This document shows positions 54,049 through 64,000 of a stretch of 64,000 bases of DNA, piece after piece. Both the position numbers and the translations under genes were made by a program. The notes under the pieces were generated by a model. It saw only the letters and a list, made by a program, of their open reading frames with translations, ran no database searches and had not been told where the DNA came from. Source of the DNA: Henckelia pumila. Its lineage: Eukaryota > Streptophyta > Magnoliopsida > Lamiales > Gesneriaceae. How positions within the stretch are numbered: position 1 is the first letter of the stretch; every line of letters starts with the position of its first letter. The stretch lies in NCBI RefSeq assembly GCF_033568475.1, contig NC_133123.1, positions 20,880,622 to 20,944,621 of the forward strand, read 5' to 3'.

Positions 54049-56315
54049 ATGCGAAAAAGCCAAAGTTACAACTCACTGCTCTTTGATCCGGAAATCGAGA
54101 AAACTGCTAAAGTTTTGCGAAAATCTAGAAGAGAAGAGTTGCAACAAATGGTTGAAGAAAGAGAAAGATAACGAGTTGTCAATAATGATCCGGTGCCTAT
54201 CAGATATCACTTTCGACCGGTGATCAATAATCATTATTTTGGGATAGCTCGGCAGAACATCACGGCAAATAATTTTGAGTTGAAGCCAGCTCTGATTAAT
54301 ATGGTGCAACAGAATCAGTTCAGGGGTGCAGCTACTGAAGATCCAAATTTGCATCTGCGTACTTTTCTGGAGATTGCTGACACAGTGAAGATTCATGGTG
54401 TTACTGAGGACACCATCAGACTACGATTGTTCCCGTTCTCTCTTAGGGACAATGCTCGCAGTTGGTTGCAATCACTACCTCTTGGGAGTATTACTACATG
54501 GGAAGACATGGCATCCAAATTTCTGGCTAAGTACTTTCCTCCTGCAGACTCAAGTCTGCCCAGCTGAAAATTGAGATCACTACTTTCAAACAGCAAGATT
54601 ATGAGTTACTGTATAAATCTTGGGAGCGGTACAAGGAATTGCTTAGGAAATGCCCGAACCATAATTTTCCGGACTGGGAACAGATCGAATTATTCTACAA
54701 TGGGTTGAATGGACCAACTCGTATTTCTGTGGATGCTGCAGCTGGAGGTTCAATATTTTCTAAATTTCCTGAACAGGCTTATGATATGCTTGAGCAAATG
54801 ACTGTTAACAGTTATCAGTGGCCGAGTGAGAGATCTGCGATAAGAAAGCCTGCTGGAATTCATGAGGTTGATGCATTCACTGCTTTGACTGCTCAGATGA
54901 CTACTATTTCTACACAGTTGGCTGCAGTGACCAAAGAGAATCAAAGTTCTATTAAGACAGCATCGTTAGAGACTGCCGTAATTTCTGCTGATGGATTTGA
55001 GAGCGTGGAGCAAGCTCAATATATGAACAACAGAAATTACAACAACTATCGAGGTAATCCTGTACCCAATCAATATCATCCTAGTTTGCGTAATCATGAG
55101 AATTTTTCATATGCAAATAATAATAATGTGTTGAACCCTCCTCCGGGATACAATACAAATAAGGGTGAGGGTAAGCCTTCTTTGGAGGATGTTGTTAATG
55201 CTTTTGTGCAAGAATCGAGCAAGAGGATGGCGAGGACTGAGACTCGCCTTGACAGCTTAGAGACGCATGTGGACAACATGGGTGTTGTATTGCAATCTAT
55301 GGAGACTAGCATTGGGCAGTTGGCGAACGCACTGAAAGATAATAACAGAGGCCAATTCCCAAGTAATACTGAGGTGAATCCCAAGGAGCAGTGTAATGCT
55401 ATCACATTGAGGAGTGGGAAGCAGGTGGATAATGAAGAGGTCAAATCTGAGAACAAGACATCTCAAAAAGTTGCAGTTAACGAGAAGAAGGTCAAGGAGA
55501 AAGAGTCTGAACCTGAGCAGAAACCGATGTACAAACCTCCTCTTCCATACCCTCAAAGGTTTAAAAAGAAGGCAGTGGACGAGCACTTCTCAAAATTCTT
55601 GGAGATTTTCAAGAAGATACATATCAACATCCCTTTTGCTGATGCTTTGGCACAAATGCCGAATTATGCGAAGTTTATTAAAGAGGTGATGTCCAAGAAA
55701 AGGAGGTTGCAAGTGAATGAGATGGTGAGCTTAACTGAAGAATGTAGTGTTGTGCTCCAAAAGAAGATGCCACAAAAGCTGAAGGATCCAGGGAGTTTTA
55801 CTATTCCTTGCACTATTGGTTCTTCTTACTTTAATAATGAACTTTGCGATCTAGGAGTTAGCATTAATCTGATGCCTTTGTCTGTTTTCAGGAGCTTAGG
55901 ACTTGGCGAGGTGAAGCCCACAATGATTGCATTGCAGCTAGCTGATAGATCTATCACATATCCTCTTGGAATCATTGAAGATGTTTTGGTAAAAATAGAT
56001 AAATTTATTTTTTCGGCTGATTTTGTTGTGCTAGATATGGAGGAGGATGCAAATATGTCATTGATATTGGGGAGACCTTTCTTGGCCACTGCTGATGCCA
56101 AGATTGAGGTGAAGAATGGTGAGTTGTCGATGGGTGTGGACGGAGAAAGAGTTATTTTTAACATATTCAAGAAATCAAGTAATCCACCCATCGAGGAATT
56201 ATGCATGATTGAGCGAGTTGTGAAGCTAGATGGCCATCCCAAACTTGTTCATGCGTTTTTATTTTATTTTAGTTGTTTTTTATTTTATTTTTATCATGAG
56301 GAAACTAGACATTAA
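54049..56315 (+). pseudogene. TR-GAG gag-protease polyprotein
   Basis: Start ATG 54049 (MRKSQSYNSLLFDPEIEK). A stop at 54169-54171 and one frameshift near 54550 break it; from about 54560 the frame is open to 56315. Gag: FELKPALINMVQ, DPNLHLRTFLEIADT, RLRLFPFSLRDNARSWLQSL, then FYNGLNGPTRISVDAAAGGS and RKPAGIHEVDAFTALTAQ. A helical segment follows (MARTETRLDSLETHVDNMG), then IHINIPFADALAQMPNYAKF. Protease-like domain near the end: LCDLGVSINLMPLSVFRSLG, VLVKIDKFIFSADFVVLD, MSLILGRPFLATADAKIEV. Asp of the DLG site is present. No zinc knuckle is evident. The frame ends without any RT block. Confidence 0.88.
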
Positions 56316-57443
56316 TAATGATTTTGAATTGTGTAGGTTAAAAAGTATGGAGCTGAAAGAGTTTAGGAGTCACCCCTGATGAAGAGTATTGAGTAATTAA
56401 GATGGTGCCGAGTACTAACGCTTGGTGCCTAAGGTATGTGTCCCGTGTTTTTAATGAATACTGTACATTGAGGACAATGCACAATTTAAGTTTGGGGGGA
56501 TGTTTAAAAATTGTGAAAATTTGAAATTTTTTATGAGTTAGTTGGAGTTGAAGGCATGATGTTGTAATTGTGTTGGCCTATGATGAAAATAAAAATTTTT
56601 TTTGCTGAAAAAGTTCATGTTAGCTATATTTAATCTTGAGTTCTCATATTTATGCACGAATGCCATGATTTTCGATACTCCTAGCAATTAGAGAAAAATT
56701 ATGTGGATTTGTGATGTGGATTAGAGGAATTGATTCTTAACTCTTGTGATTTTTGCTTGAAACTGAGATAGATTTTTATGAACACAGAAGTGATTTAGGC
56801 ATTTTTTTTCGAATCTATTGAGTTTTTTTTAGCCATTCTATATTCATGAAAAATCCAAAACAAATTGAGTAGCTAAAAAGTTCAAAGAAAAGTAATGGCG
56901 GAGAAAGTAAGGTGAGGGGAGGCCTTGAAAAAAAATGGATTGAAATTCTAATCCAAATACAAGGCATAAAAATGGAGATGTATGGAGTAGAAGAAAGCCA
57001 AGACTAATGTCTGGCAATGCAAATAAAAAAAATTTAGCTACGCATAATCCTGCACAAATTGAAAATATTCAATTCTCTTTGCTTTGAATTCTGAGTCCTT
57101 GTTTACATTGATATACATATGGATGCTTATCTCCTGCCTATTATACTTGAGACTAATGTTAACCAAAAAAGTCATGTTGATCTGTGTGAGTAAAAGTTGA
57201 ACTTGGTTGAGAATATTTTGAAACTTGAGGGCGGAGTTAATGATTTTATGAAGCTTACGGATTGCATGATTTTACCGAAAGTTAGGTGGGTAGAGGAGAT
57301 TGGCAAATCACACACACACGAGAACTCTTGAGAAAATTAACCGACATGTTTATTGAATCTTGGAATGTATAAATTCGGAGGTCGACTATATTGCTCATTA
57401 TTATTTTGCTCGGGACTAGCAAAAGTCTAAGTTTGGGAGAATT
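56316..57443 (+). other. TR-GAG 3' untranslated tail with two purine tracts
   Basis: No gene. 'tttaagtttggggggatg' at about 56486-56503, preceded by 'cattgaggacaatgcac', and 'tctaagtttgggagaattt' at 57426-57444 are matching tracts. The second touches the 3' LTR and is the working polypurine tract. The first marks where an equal tract follows the coding region in Athila-type elements. Confidence 0.7.
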
Positions 57444-58919
57444 TGATAAGTGCATTTTATGCACTTAATTTATATATGATTTGACTTGGATTTTGTTATG
57501 TGTGGAGTGGACTTTATGCGTGATAGTTGTTGTTTTTGTGGGATGCAAGGAATGACGCAAAAGTAGAGAGAAGAAGCAGAAAGCCGAATTACGGGACAGC
57601 AAACTTCAAAAAATTACTGGGAATTTTACAAACATCCAAATCTGATCTACACCGTTCAAATTGAAGATTAGAATGTTTTAAAGTTTCTGTCAAAATTTTA
57701 GCTCGATCCGACGGCTAGAACTTGAGAGTTTTACAAAACTGTTGCGCAGATGGTGAAATGGAAGAACAAGTAGCGCCCCAGCGCCATATTCCTAGCGCTC
57801 CAGATCCCGTAAATTCATATTCCTAGAGCCCCAGCACCTCCTTTTGAGAGCTCCAGCGCCAGACATCTTTCATTGAAAATAAAATACGAAACTTGAGCGC
57901 CCTAGCGCCGAATAATTAGCGCTCTAGCGCTGCGTAGTCTCCAAAAATTTGGAAAGTATCTAATCGAGTTTAAAAAGGATTTTATGGCTTATTTTGAAAG
58001 GGAGACGAGGTTTTAGAGAGGATTCAGAGCATAGAGACGGCTATTGAGAATTTTGAAGTGCACAAGAGTTCGAGAATTTGATAGAAGACGGAAGACGACG
58101 GCATCCGGCGACGGAAAAGCTTAATTTTACTTCGTTCTAGTTTTCTTTTGAACTCTATTTTTCTAGTTTGATGGATTATTTGAAGAACATGTTTTGTTTG
58201 ATCTTTGAATTTATTATGAACTAATTTCTTAGTCTAGAGGTAGACGGATCTTGACTGGAAACCATGATTGAGATATTTTGATTTACATATTTGAATTATT
58301 CGCACAGTTTATTTATGTTTTCCTGATCTTAATGCTTTCAATTTACTGGCCATAGATTGAATGATATTTTATTTGGAATCTATCATTCGAGATAGGAGAT
58401 TTTGAATACGAAATAGGAAAATACATTTTTGATGTTTATATTGTTCGAAAGGCATATAACTCCATAGAAGTCATTAGAAGAATTCTTATACTATTTACCG
58501 GATTTAATAGTTAAACTTAGATAGACATATTGAGTTTGCTATTGAATACGAAATTCTGCTTGACACTCGAGAGATGTAGTAGAAAATAATAGGGATTCTT
58601 GGCTAATAAACTAGAAGAATTTATAATTAAACAATCATGAAAAATAAATTGTGGTAGACAGTCAAGTGAAGTCGAACCTCTAGCATTCATCGCTTATTGA
58701 ATTTTCATCTCGCAAACTCGTGGTTATTTAATTTTATTTATTGCAAATTTTAGTTTGATATAACTCAAATCATTCTCGTAGCTTTACATAGGATTAAGAT
58801 TTTATTAGTTGCAAATATTTGATATAATATCATTTATTCATTCTCCGTGGGATCGACTTGGACTTAATTCCTATATTATAACTTGACATCGTGCGCTTGC
58901 GAGCGAAAAACACGCAACA
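57444..58919 (+). repeat. 3' LTR of the TR-GAG element
   Basis: 1,476 bp, edges as in the 5' LTR. It carries the same AGCGC cluster (57771-57935). Most differences from 52456-53910 are single bases plus one insertion of about 25 bp near 58647. Confidence 0.93.
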
Positions 58920-58970
58920 CAAATTCCCTTGAGAAGACATCGATTGTACAAGATAGTTTCTTAAGATTTT

Positions 58971-59663
58971 TGGTGGGATATAGTTTCTTCGATTCAGCTT
59001 CTGCCCAGGAACCTTCCTTGTATTATGTTGCTGTCAAGGAACCTTCCTTAAGGTGCTGTCAAGGAACTGCATGAATCTCCTGCTATAAATTTCCTTAAGA
59101 AACTATATATTTGCTCCCACCATGATGATGTACTCGGACTAAGCAAATGTTTCTCCAAGATACAATGGATTCTTAGTAATGTTGTTTCCAAATTGCACAC
59201 TTGAAACAATCACGAATACCTTGGATGTCTTTCAACTTGATAATCGAATGTTTGTATATTGTATCTACAGTATAACAATATCAAAACCACAAATATTTTG
59301 ATGAAAATATTTTCTGCTGAAATGGTCGAGGAACCTGTGTGTAGAATTTTCTCACACTCAGATTTTCAGATTGATTGTGTTAGGATATGTTGGAATGATG
59401 ATTGATGCAGTGCTGATGATACCTGGCCCATTCATTTGAATCATCAAAAATCGTTGGTCGCCAAAACCACGAAGAGATGCCATGAACAGACGTCTTTGTA
59501 CGTTACAGACCCGAAGGAACATCATATCATGGTGCATCGAGTTCCTGGTTCATTCAGTTTTGTTCTCCTCCCATTTTGGTTCCTTTAGGTTCCTTTTGGT
59601 TCCTTTAGATAACATCTATCATTTTCAACACGGGATATTCTATTTTTATGAAAACCACCAACA
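58971..59663 (-). repeat. 5' LTR of the deleted copia element
   Basis: 693 bp, related to 50619-51584 but with a single copy of the 207-bp unit. Shared landmarks include 'gctgtcaaggaactgcatga' and 'tatgttggaatgatgattga'. The plus frame 59482-59742 that crosses its end has no domain. Confidence 0.72.
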
Positions 59664-59791
59664 ATATAATGTTGATCAGCCTCCTCTAGCTTATTGTTTC
59701 TTCAAATACTCATCCCTTACCTCAGGTCCTAGATATGAATGAAGAAGAGTTTGAAGATGATTGATAGACCAAATTTTGGGAAACAAAAATT
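59664..59791 (+). other. Flank with a possible last-exon fragment
   Basis: After the copia LTR, a pyrimidine-rich run ends in 'ccttacctcag' (about 59724). A short frame reading VLDMNEEEFEDD then a stop follows. This could be a 3' splice site and an acidic C-terminus of a host gene, but it is only 13 codons and nothing upstream supports it. Confidence 0.2.
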
Positions 59792-59954
59792 TTTGTAAGA
59801 AGGTCTCACGGTTTATTTTTGTAAGACGGATCTCCTATTTATATGACCAATGAAAACGTATTAATCTTTATGCTAAAAGTATTATTTTTATTGTAAAAAT
59901 TGGTAGAGTTAGCTCATCTCACGAATAAATATCCTTGAGACCATCTCACAAGAG
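59792..59954. mobile_element. MITE with TTTGTAAGAAGGTCTCAC ends
   Basis: About 163 bp. The left end TTTGTAAGAAGGTCTCACGG pairs with the reverse complement of the right end, CTCTTGTGAGATGGTCTCAA. 'gtaagacggatctc' is repeated just inside. A decayed relative lies at 32580-32728. No coding sequence; superfamily not determined. Confidence 0.6.
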
Positions 59955-61248
59955 ACTACCAAGGAGACCCTTATGGAGGGCGCATGGGGCGACTGCCCAA
60001 GGCCTCACTTTGAGATAGGGCCCCAATTAGTTTTATAAATTATTATTATAATATATATCCATATAACGTTAGTCAATTATAGAAAAAAATTGGGAATAGA
60101 TTTTCATGGCAAAGACGTACAATCATAATTTAATCACTTCTTTCTTTCAATTCATGCAAGGTTTCTCAAATTATTCATCTTAAATTCTTCGTTGTGTGCA
60201 CGAGAACACATGTAAATTTTTTATTTCTCTAATTTTTTTATACATTTTTTAATCGTGTACAATTTTTAATCAAATACGGATATATTCGGGTCGGGTTCGA
60301 GTTCACAATTTTCGAAATGATTTCCATTCGGCTCGAGTTCGGGTTGAGGAATTTTCTAATAGAATTTTTGCATATATCCAAATTAACTCATCTAGGTCTA
60401 TCCATAGAATTGAGGTACCTCCACAAATCCAAACGAATTAAAGTAATTCAATACTCCAGTAACCAAATTTTTAATTAAAAATAGTTTTATATTTTAAAAA
60501 ATATAATATAAAATAAATTAAATCGAAATATATTTATTTATTTAACTAATTTTTCTATAAATATAACTGATCACAAATAAATTTACTTAATCAGTTTAAT
60601 TTTTTAAGCGTAAATTTTTTATGTTTGTCTTCTCAATAATTTTTTTAGTTGGTTATCAAATTAGCGAATTGGAATTATAATTTATATTTTTTGAGAAAAA
60701 ATTATCATATTAATAATAAATAAATATTGATTTTACAAAATATTATTAATTATATAATTAATATAAAACAAAAAAAATTAAAAGAAAAAGGCTGCAACAT
60801 GGGGACTTGCAAATTGCAAGTCACATGCGTGAAAGTGCACTCTAATTTTTGTAGCGTCCGCTCATAGTAGTGGAGGATTGTAGTATTTTTGCAATTCTTC
60901 ATTATTTAAATTAAATTTTAAAATTTTTTATTTTTTAAAATTAATAATGAGAAAAAAAAACCCGAAAAAAACTTTTTCAAGTTAAAATTATTGAAATTTT
61001 ATTTTAGTCACAATTACTCAAGAGATATTAAGTTATTTAGCGATCATTTGCGTTGAAAAAGACATATTTTGAGTATATTACATATGAAGATATAATTAAT
61101 GACTTTGATTTTATAAAAAAAATTCAAGTATACTGCATTTAATATAATATTGATTTTTGAATAATTTATTCTATGAAATTATGTAAAACATTATTTCTAA
61201 TACGTAGCTTTACAATTACATATTAAGTAAGGTTTAATTTGATTATGA
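59955..61248. other. AT-rich DNA, no gene recognised
   Basis: A GC-rich patch ('gggcgcatggggcgactgcc') at about 59977 and a related 'cacgggcctcattgaccgcc' near 61506 may be worn ends of one transposon. I could not match them as terminal repeats. Everything between is AT-rich and without a frame. Confidence 0.4.
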
Positions 61249-61315
<67 letters not shown>

Positions 61316-61339
61316 ATTATTATTATTATTATTATTATT
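61249..61339. repeat. Microsatellite (ATT)n, about 90 bp
   Basis: About 30 copies of ATT with a single interruption (taatatta near 61312). Confidence 0.95.
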
Positions 61340-61767
61340 TGAGTTTTATTTAGTTTTTTTTTTTGAATTAGGAGAAAAAATTATTACAATTGTGTCTCGA
61401 ACGTGAGACCTTGTCTCAAATTTGGGAACTGGATGCCATGTGATATACAAGTAATTGAAAATAAAAAATTTTCAAGCTATGCGATAGAGCCATATTTTCT
61501 GTTCGCACGGGCCTCATTGACCGCCTCTGGAGACTACTCATTTAATTTGGAGATGGTGAAAGAAGAGATCTAGTTTTTAACTGCCACTATTATTTTCCTT
61601 TATAGCTATATAATTATTTTTAAACCTTCGCTGATGTATTAGATCTTAACAATTTGGTTACAAAATATGCTTTAAAGTTTGGATGCGAAGACATTCCTTT
61701 TCATGAAATAATACACTAGTTTAGTCCATTTGATTATTACAGTTGTCAAATTTTCTTATTTAAATAT
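61340..61767. other. Gene-free stretch
   Basis: Contains 'tgtctcgaacgtgagacctt' near 61394, text often found in old retroposon fragments, but no element can be delimited. No frame. Confidence 0.4.
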
Positions 61768-62149
61768 GTTGTGATTTATACACCTCTCTGATCTTTTGAA
61801 TCAAAGAACATGATCACAAATCTATCACAATTATCCACATACACAGCAAACATGCAAGATAAGAATGAAGAAGATGAACACAAGATTATTTTACGTGGTT
61901 CGGTATTCAATACCTACTCCACGACAGCCAACACCCCAAGAAAAGTTTTATTGATTTTCAGAGTGAGTTATGAGAGTTACAATACATATCCGATCACCAC
62001 AAGAAGTAATATACTTGTGCTTCAAAATCAGTTATGCTAACTAACTGATATACTCTTATCATATACAGTAGAATCAGTTACATCCTTATAGCTAAGTGCC
62101 GCCAAAAGAATCTTTTTTAAGCAATACAGAAACAGTACCAACTCTCACA
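61768..62149 (-). repeat. 3' LTR of a Tork-like copia element
   Basis: The right edge is clear: own-strand start TGTGAGAGTTGG at 62149, directly after the polypurine tract AAGGTGGAGAT (62160-62150). The left edge lies between about 61768 and 61811 and is not resolved because the partner LTR is outside the window. No gene; the plus frame 61810-62040 is chance. Confidence 0.65.
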
Positions 62150-64000
62150 ATCTCCACCTTGGTTCTGTATTCTGCTCCTCCTCTTGTTTTGATTTGTGTT
62201 GACTGCAGACCCTTATGCTTTAAGGTTTTGTTACTTGCACCAAATCCAAGCATCTTATAAAGTTAGACAATGGTAAGCTTTTAGTCATCACATCTACAGG
62301 ATTATCCTCAAAAGTTATCTTTGCAACTTTGATTGATTCTTTTGCCACAATCTCTCGGATAAAATGAAGTTTTATGTCAATGTTCTTGGACCGCTCATGA
62401 AATATTGGATTTTTTTATAAGATGTAAAGCACTTTGACTGTCACAATATATAATCACTTCACCTTGACCAACTCCAATTTCATTTATGAAAGCATTTAAC
62501 CAAACTTCATCTTTTATTCCTTCAGTGGCAGCCATATATTATGCCTTTGTGGTGGACAAGGCAACAACCTTCTGTAAGCTGGTTCTCCAGCTTATGGATC
62601 CACCATAGGCAATGAATATATATCCTGAGATAAACTTTCTTGAATCAACAAAGCCTGCATAATCCGAGTCTACAAATCCCTCAATCACATTCTCATTTCT
62701 ACCTTCTCCTCCATAGCAGAGTCTTATCTTCTTTGAACCATTCAAGTATCTCAAGATCTACTTGAGTGCTTGCCAATGTTCCTTTCCTGGACTTGCCATG
62801 GATCTGCTGACAATGCTTATAGCATAAGCTAAGTCAGGTCTTGTACACACCATGCAGTACACTAGTTACCCGACAGCATTTGCATATGGTACCCTTTCCA
62901 TATACTCCACCTCAGCAGCATCCTTTGGTGATTGAGTGTTAGATAGTTTGAAATGTTGTCCAATAGGAGTACTCACTGATTTTGAAGTAATCATAGCAAA
63001 TTTTTGAAGTAGCTTAACAACGTATCCTTCTTGAGATAAGAACAATCTTCTGCTATTTCTATCTCTGATAATGTTGATTTCCAAAATCTTGCCAGCACTT
63101 CCCATATCTTTCATTTCAAATTCTGCCTTCAAGATTGACTTGGAGAATTAATCTTCTTTCTATCTTTGCTTGTTATAAGCATATCATCGACATATAGCAA
63201 AAGATATGTTGGACTACATGAGATCTCTTTTTTGAAATACACACATGTATCATGCTTAGATCTCTCATATCCAATTTTCTCCATAAAGCTGTCAAACCTC
63301 AAATACCACTGCCGAGGGGCCTGTTTCAATCCATAGATTGACTTCTTTAACAAGCACACCTGATTTGAGTTTCCTTGTTCAAAACCATCAGGCTACTTCA
63401 TGTATATAGTCTTCTCCAAGTCACCATGCAAGAAGGTTGTTTTAACATCCATTTGATCAAGTTCCATATATTCTTTAGCAACCAATGAAAGTATCAACCT
63501 AATGGATGTTTGCTTTACAACAGGAGAGAAGATCTCAGTGAAATCCATCCCTTCTCTCTGTGTGAAGCCCTTAGCTACCAATCTTTCTTTGTATCTAATT
63601 CCTTCAAAGCCAGGGATTCCTTCGTTCTTCTTAAAAATCCATTTGCAACCAATTATCTTCTGATTTTTTGGTTGATCAGTAAGAATCCAAGTTTTGTTTG
63701 CTTGCAATGAACTCATTTCTTCTTTTATTGCTTGAAGTCATTTTGAAATTTCTCTGCTCTGCATAGCTTGATCAAAATATAATGGCTCCACCTCATCAAG
63801 ATCACTGGCTGTCACAAAAGCATAGGCTAGTAAATCTTCATTGCCTAATCTGACAGGAGCTTTTATAGTCCTCCTAGGTCTATCTCTTGTGAGCTCATAA
63901 CCACTCTGATCTTTAGTGGTATCATCTTGATCTCTTGGTGTAGTTTCTGGTGTTTTTTTCATTTATCTTGACTGTAATTATCAGAGGAGCAATCTGAGTT
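62150..64000 (-). pseudogene. Tork-like copia pol, 3' part, degraded
   Basis: Own strand from 63962: linker ELTRDRPRRTIKAPVRLG; RT with [73 protein letters not shown], and the catalytic LLLYVDDMLITS. Later blocks are MKDMGSAGKILEINIIRD, SQEGYVVKLLQKF, and RNase H with FVDSDYAGFVDSRK, SWRTSLQKVVALSTTKA, then IYCDSQSALHL near 62440. Stops lie at 63738-63740, 63393-63395, about 62866 and 62539, with a frameshift near 63130. The sequence continues off the right end of the window. It resembles Tork/Tnt1-type copia. Enzyme activity is lost. Confidence 0.85.

Larger units (their letters stand above)
52456..58919 (+). mobile_element. Athila-related TR-GAG element, complete
   Basis: 6,464 bp with LTRs 52456-53910 and 57444-58919 and perfect TSD CAAAT (52451-52455 and 58920-58924). 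The primer site TGGCGCCGTTGCCGGGGA (53917-53934) is the Asp-tRNA type of Athila elements. The only coding region is gag-protease (54049-56315), followed by about 1.1 kb of untranslated DNA with two GTTTGGG-type purine tracts. RT, RNase H and integrase are entirely absent. This layout matches terminal-repeat retrotransposons with GAG domain (TR-GAG). It must use enzymes of autonomous Athila relatives, such as the type at 4888-11592. Confidence 0.9.
50619..59663 (-). mobile_element. Internally deleted copia element, host of TR-GAG
   Basis: Two related terminal repeats, 50619-51584 and 58971-59663 (plus-strand start TGGTGGGATAT, end ...CCAACA). They enclose a polypurine tract (own strand GGTGGAGGAT at 51594-51585), a pol tail and a gag start. 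Gag is joined directly to the RNase H end, so protease, integrase and most of RT are gone. The complete TR-GAG element 52456-58919 sits inside gag with TSD CAAAT. I found no canonical primer site and no TSD for the host copia, so the outer edges may be off by a few bases. Confidence 0.7.

Noticed and set aside
1..64000. Defence island, biosynthetic cluster or viral integration
   Set aside because: All recognisable proteins belong to LTR retrotransposons. No nucleotide-binding leucine-rich repeat genes, enzyme clusters, or pararetrovirus or geminivirus genes were seen.

Overview
This window looks like plant nuclear DNA made almost entirely of transposable elements. It shows AT-rich, mostly non-coding sequence; LTR retrotransposons with 5-bp target-site duplications (TSDs); initiator-Met and Asp tRNA-type primer sites; and the plant lineages Athila, Tekay-like chromovirus, Sirevirus, Ale-like and Tork-like copia, TRIM, TR-GAG, Helitron and hAT MITEs. 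A flowering plant, probably a eudicot, is the best reading; I cannot name the species. I found no convincing host gene, tRNA or rRNA gene.

Left nest (1-22988). An Athila-type LTR (1-944) has cut into a minus-strand Tekay-like element (945-4887). That element lies against a minus-strand Athila element (4888-11592), which truncates a Sirevirus-like copia LTR (11593-12484). The base layer is an old plus-strand gypsy element (12485-12890 and 22403-22988). It is split by a complete minus-strand Sirevirus-type copia element (12891-22402, TSD ATCAA) carrying an intact third ORF, three polypurine tracts and arrays of a 17-bp palindrome.

Middle (22989-33681). This part is AT-rich and gene-free, with small elements: hAT MITEs, an LTR remnant, a TRIM-like element, SINE tails, Helitron ends, and a copia solo LTR (27259-29363, TSD TAATA) that contains a TRIM (TSD TCTAC).

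Right nest 1 (33682-50378, TSD ATACT). A short-LTR, Ale-like copia element on the minus strand is interrupted by a truncated gypsy element (34887 to about 47284). The long LTR of that gypsy element is in turn interrupted by a complete Tekay-like chromovirus (36873-45817, TSD GATTT) and by a 444-bp hAT MITE with a perfect 8-bp TSD.

Right nest 2 (about 50619-59663). An internally deleted minus-strand copia element, with gag fused to the end of RNase H, hosts a complete non-autonomous Athila-related element (52456-58919, TSD CAAAT). That guest codes only for gag and protease (TR-GAG type).

Right end (59664-64000). MITEs, a long AAT microsatellite and the 3' part of a decayed Tork-like copia element on the minus strand.

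All polyproteins carry stops or frameshifts, so each would need proteins in trans to move. The exceptions are single intact reading frames, chiefly the Sirevirus third ORF, its gag ORF, and the integrase of the complete Tekay-like element.
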